DNA of 13,814 nt from Candidatus Aquidulcis frankliniae. GTDB taxonomy: Bacteria > Chloroflexota > Limnocylindria > Limnocylindrales > Limnocylindraceae. The translations under genes and the position numbers were made by a program. Shown here piece by piece: positions 12,743-13,814 of this stretch (positions are counted from its first letter, which is position 1; every line of letters begins with the position of its first letter). The notes beneath the pieces were generated by a model. The model made no database searches, was not told the origin of the DNA, and saw only the letters and a program-made list of their open reading frames with translations. The DNA lies in assembly GCA_009925905.1 (NCBI GenBank), contig RFPZ01000033.1, positions 1 to 13,814 on the forward strand, read 5' to 3'.

Positions 12743-13814
12743 TTAACTTTGGGTCGCCGAGGAGATCAGTTCCAACTCAATCCCTTCGCCGCCCACGCGG
12801 TCACGCAGGATCGCAGGGAGTCCCGCATCCCAGGCAACTCCTGCGCGCTGCTCCATTGGCAAGAGTTGCGCACCACCAGCCTGGGGGATGTGCACCACGA
12901 CCCTGGTCGCCCCTGGCCGAGCTCGCAGCTCTCCCTTCACAATCTCCATGGCGCGGATCGTCTCCTCGACGGACTGACGTGGCTTGAACTTGATGTGAAG
13001 TACTGCATCAGCGGGAATCTCCACCGGGTCAGGACTGGACATCGCCCCAGTGAGTGGCTCAGTCGGCGGTGGCTCAACGGGCCCAGGGCCATCATATTCA
13101 GTCGGTGCGCGCTCTGGCATGAGGGGTACGTTCAGTTCAATGCCTTCGGGAACCATACCCACTGGGATTCCGCCATTTGGGTGCGGAGCAACTGCGCGCT
13201 TCGCGTATCGTCGCCCACCGCTCGAGACTGTGAGCTTGGAACGAACGGCATCAGCGCTGAGACGTGAGGCCTCCTCCCACGGAACCACGGATTCAACGAG
13301 CACCGACCACTCTTCGCCGCGCTGCTCGGTTCTACCGGCGATAAGAATCCCCTCGCCCTCAATCCACGAACTCTTCGTGGACTCCCATACCTGCGGGAAG
13401 ACAACTACCTCCATGCTCCCGGTAAGGTCTTCTACGGTGACGATCGCCATGGACGCGCCTTTCTTCGTCACCATTTGGCGAATGCTCAAAACGATGGCGC
13501 CAAGCGTCGCCGTCTCGTCACGGAACGACTCATCACTGAAATCACCGACAAAGGTGCTGACAAATGGCTGCATTGCCGGGGCAAGTGCGTTCATGGGGTG
13601 ATCGCTCAAGTAAACGCCCATCAGTTCGCGCTCCCAGCGCAGCCGTTCGCGCGTCGATGCCTCGGTCACGCTTGGAAGCGCAGGGATTCCCGCGCCGGCG
13701 AGCTCCGGCATCGCATCAAAGAGACCAACCTGACCAGCCGCACGCTCGCGCTGAGCATTGGAGCCGCCTGAGATCGCGTCATCGAGGGCAAGCAGAATCT
13801 GCGCTGGATGGCCG
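12743..13814 (-). CDS. dnaE: DNA polymerase III alpha subunit, DnaE type (C-terminal 356 residues; N-terminal part beyond the right edge)
   Basis: DnaE is the replicative polymerase. The frame is open from the right edge to TAA at 12743. The segment starts in the helix-hairpin-helix/tail junction (QILLALDDAIS), followed by a clamp-binding motif GQVGLF (27-32). The DnaE hallmark ELMGVYLSDHPM (63-74) comes next, then the OB-fold (about 101-160) with LGAIVLSIRQMVTKKGASMAIVTVED split by the usual loop. A Pro/Glu-rich linker (about 205-268) leads to a C-terminal domain (about 270-350) with LHIKFKPRQS and VVVHIPQAGGA. The polymerase active site and PHP domain lie outside the window. The internal QVGLF motif and the OB-fold sequence fit DnaE1-type rather than PolC. 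I see no frameshift. Confidence 0.95.
   Translation of the reverse strand, partial: GHPAQILLALDDAISGGSNAQRERAAGQVGLFDAMPELAGAGIPALPSVTEASTRERLRWERELMGVYLSDHPMNALAPAMQPFVSTFVGDFSDESFRDETATLGAIVLSIRQMVTKKGASMAIVTVEDLTGSMEVVVFPQVWESTKSSWIEGEGILIAGRTEQRGEEWSVLVESVVPWEEASRLSADAVRSKLTVSSGGRRYAKRAVAPHPNGGIPVGMVPEGIELNVPLMPERAPTEYDGPGPVEPPPTEPLTGAMSSPDPVEIPADAVLHIKFKPRQSVEETIRAMEIVKGELRARPGATRVVVHIPQAGGAQLLPMEQRAGVAWDAGLPAILRDRVGGEGIELELISSATQS
13718..13732 (-). other. Internal beta-clamp-binding pentapeptide of DnaE
   Basis: The codons specify QVGLF, matching the QxxLF clamp-binding consensus, just before the conserved GVYLSDHP block. This is the position of the internal clamp motif in bacterial DnaE proteins, which tethers the polymerase to the sliding clamp. 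Confidence 0.75.

Noticed and set aside
1..13814. CRISPR arrays, insertion sequences, phage genes, toxin-antitoxin pairs or defence systems
   Set aside because: I found no spaced direct repeats, transposase motifs, terminal inverted repeats or defence-gene signatures; all substantial coding space is accounted for by the listed genes.

Overview
The window is a tightly packed, GC-rich bacterial chromosome segment with almost no intergenic space. It is dominated by housekeeping genes for DNA repair and replication. I see no mobile elements, CRISPR array, phage genes or rRNA, and no stretch over 300 bases without a gene. The lineage cannot be fixed from this sequence. The UvrA first zinc-finger half resembles the non-CxxC form of actinobacterial and some Chloroflexota proteins, and the MenA-like enzyme suggests menaquinone respiration. 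My best, low-confidence guess is Chloroflexota or a relative with a compact genome.

Left block (1-11175, all minus strand, transcribed right to left): an ECF sigma factor, then a small two-helix membrane protein (probable anti-sigma factor), polA, mutM/fpg, an ABC-F ATPase, a divergent coaE, uvrB and the N-terminal 404 residues of uvrA, which runs off the left edge. Most junctions overlap or nearly touch: sigma/membrane protein 8 bp, polA/mutM 8 bp, mutM/ABC-F 4 bp, ABC-F/coaE 4 bp, coaE/uvrB about 17 bp, and uvrB/uvrA a 2 bp gap. The largest gap, 36 bp, lies before polA. This looks like one operon that makes base-excision repair (MutM, PolA) and nucleotide-excision repair (UvrA, UvrB, PolA gap filling) proteins behind a sigma/anti-sigma pair.

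Middle (11193-11647, plus strand): two tandem tRNA-Leu genes, CAA and TAA anticodons, reading the UUG and UUA codons. They start divergently from the sigma gene across only 35 bp. A 71-residue unrecognised gene with a strong ribosome-binding site begins 21 bp after the second tRNA. A hairpin lies where this small gene meets the convergent prenyltransferase gene.

Right block (11660-13814, minus strand): a MenA/UbiA-type membrane prenyltransferase, preceded by the C-terminal 356 residues of DnaE (replicative DNA polymerase III alpha subunit), which runs off the right edge.

No clearly new system is visible. The points most worth a second look are the sigma/anti-sigma pair at the head of a DNA repair operon, the strongly divergent CoaE, the degenerate proofreading domain of PolA, C-terminal extensions on UvrB and MutM, and the nearly leaderless-looking tRNA promoters.
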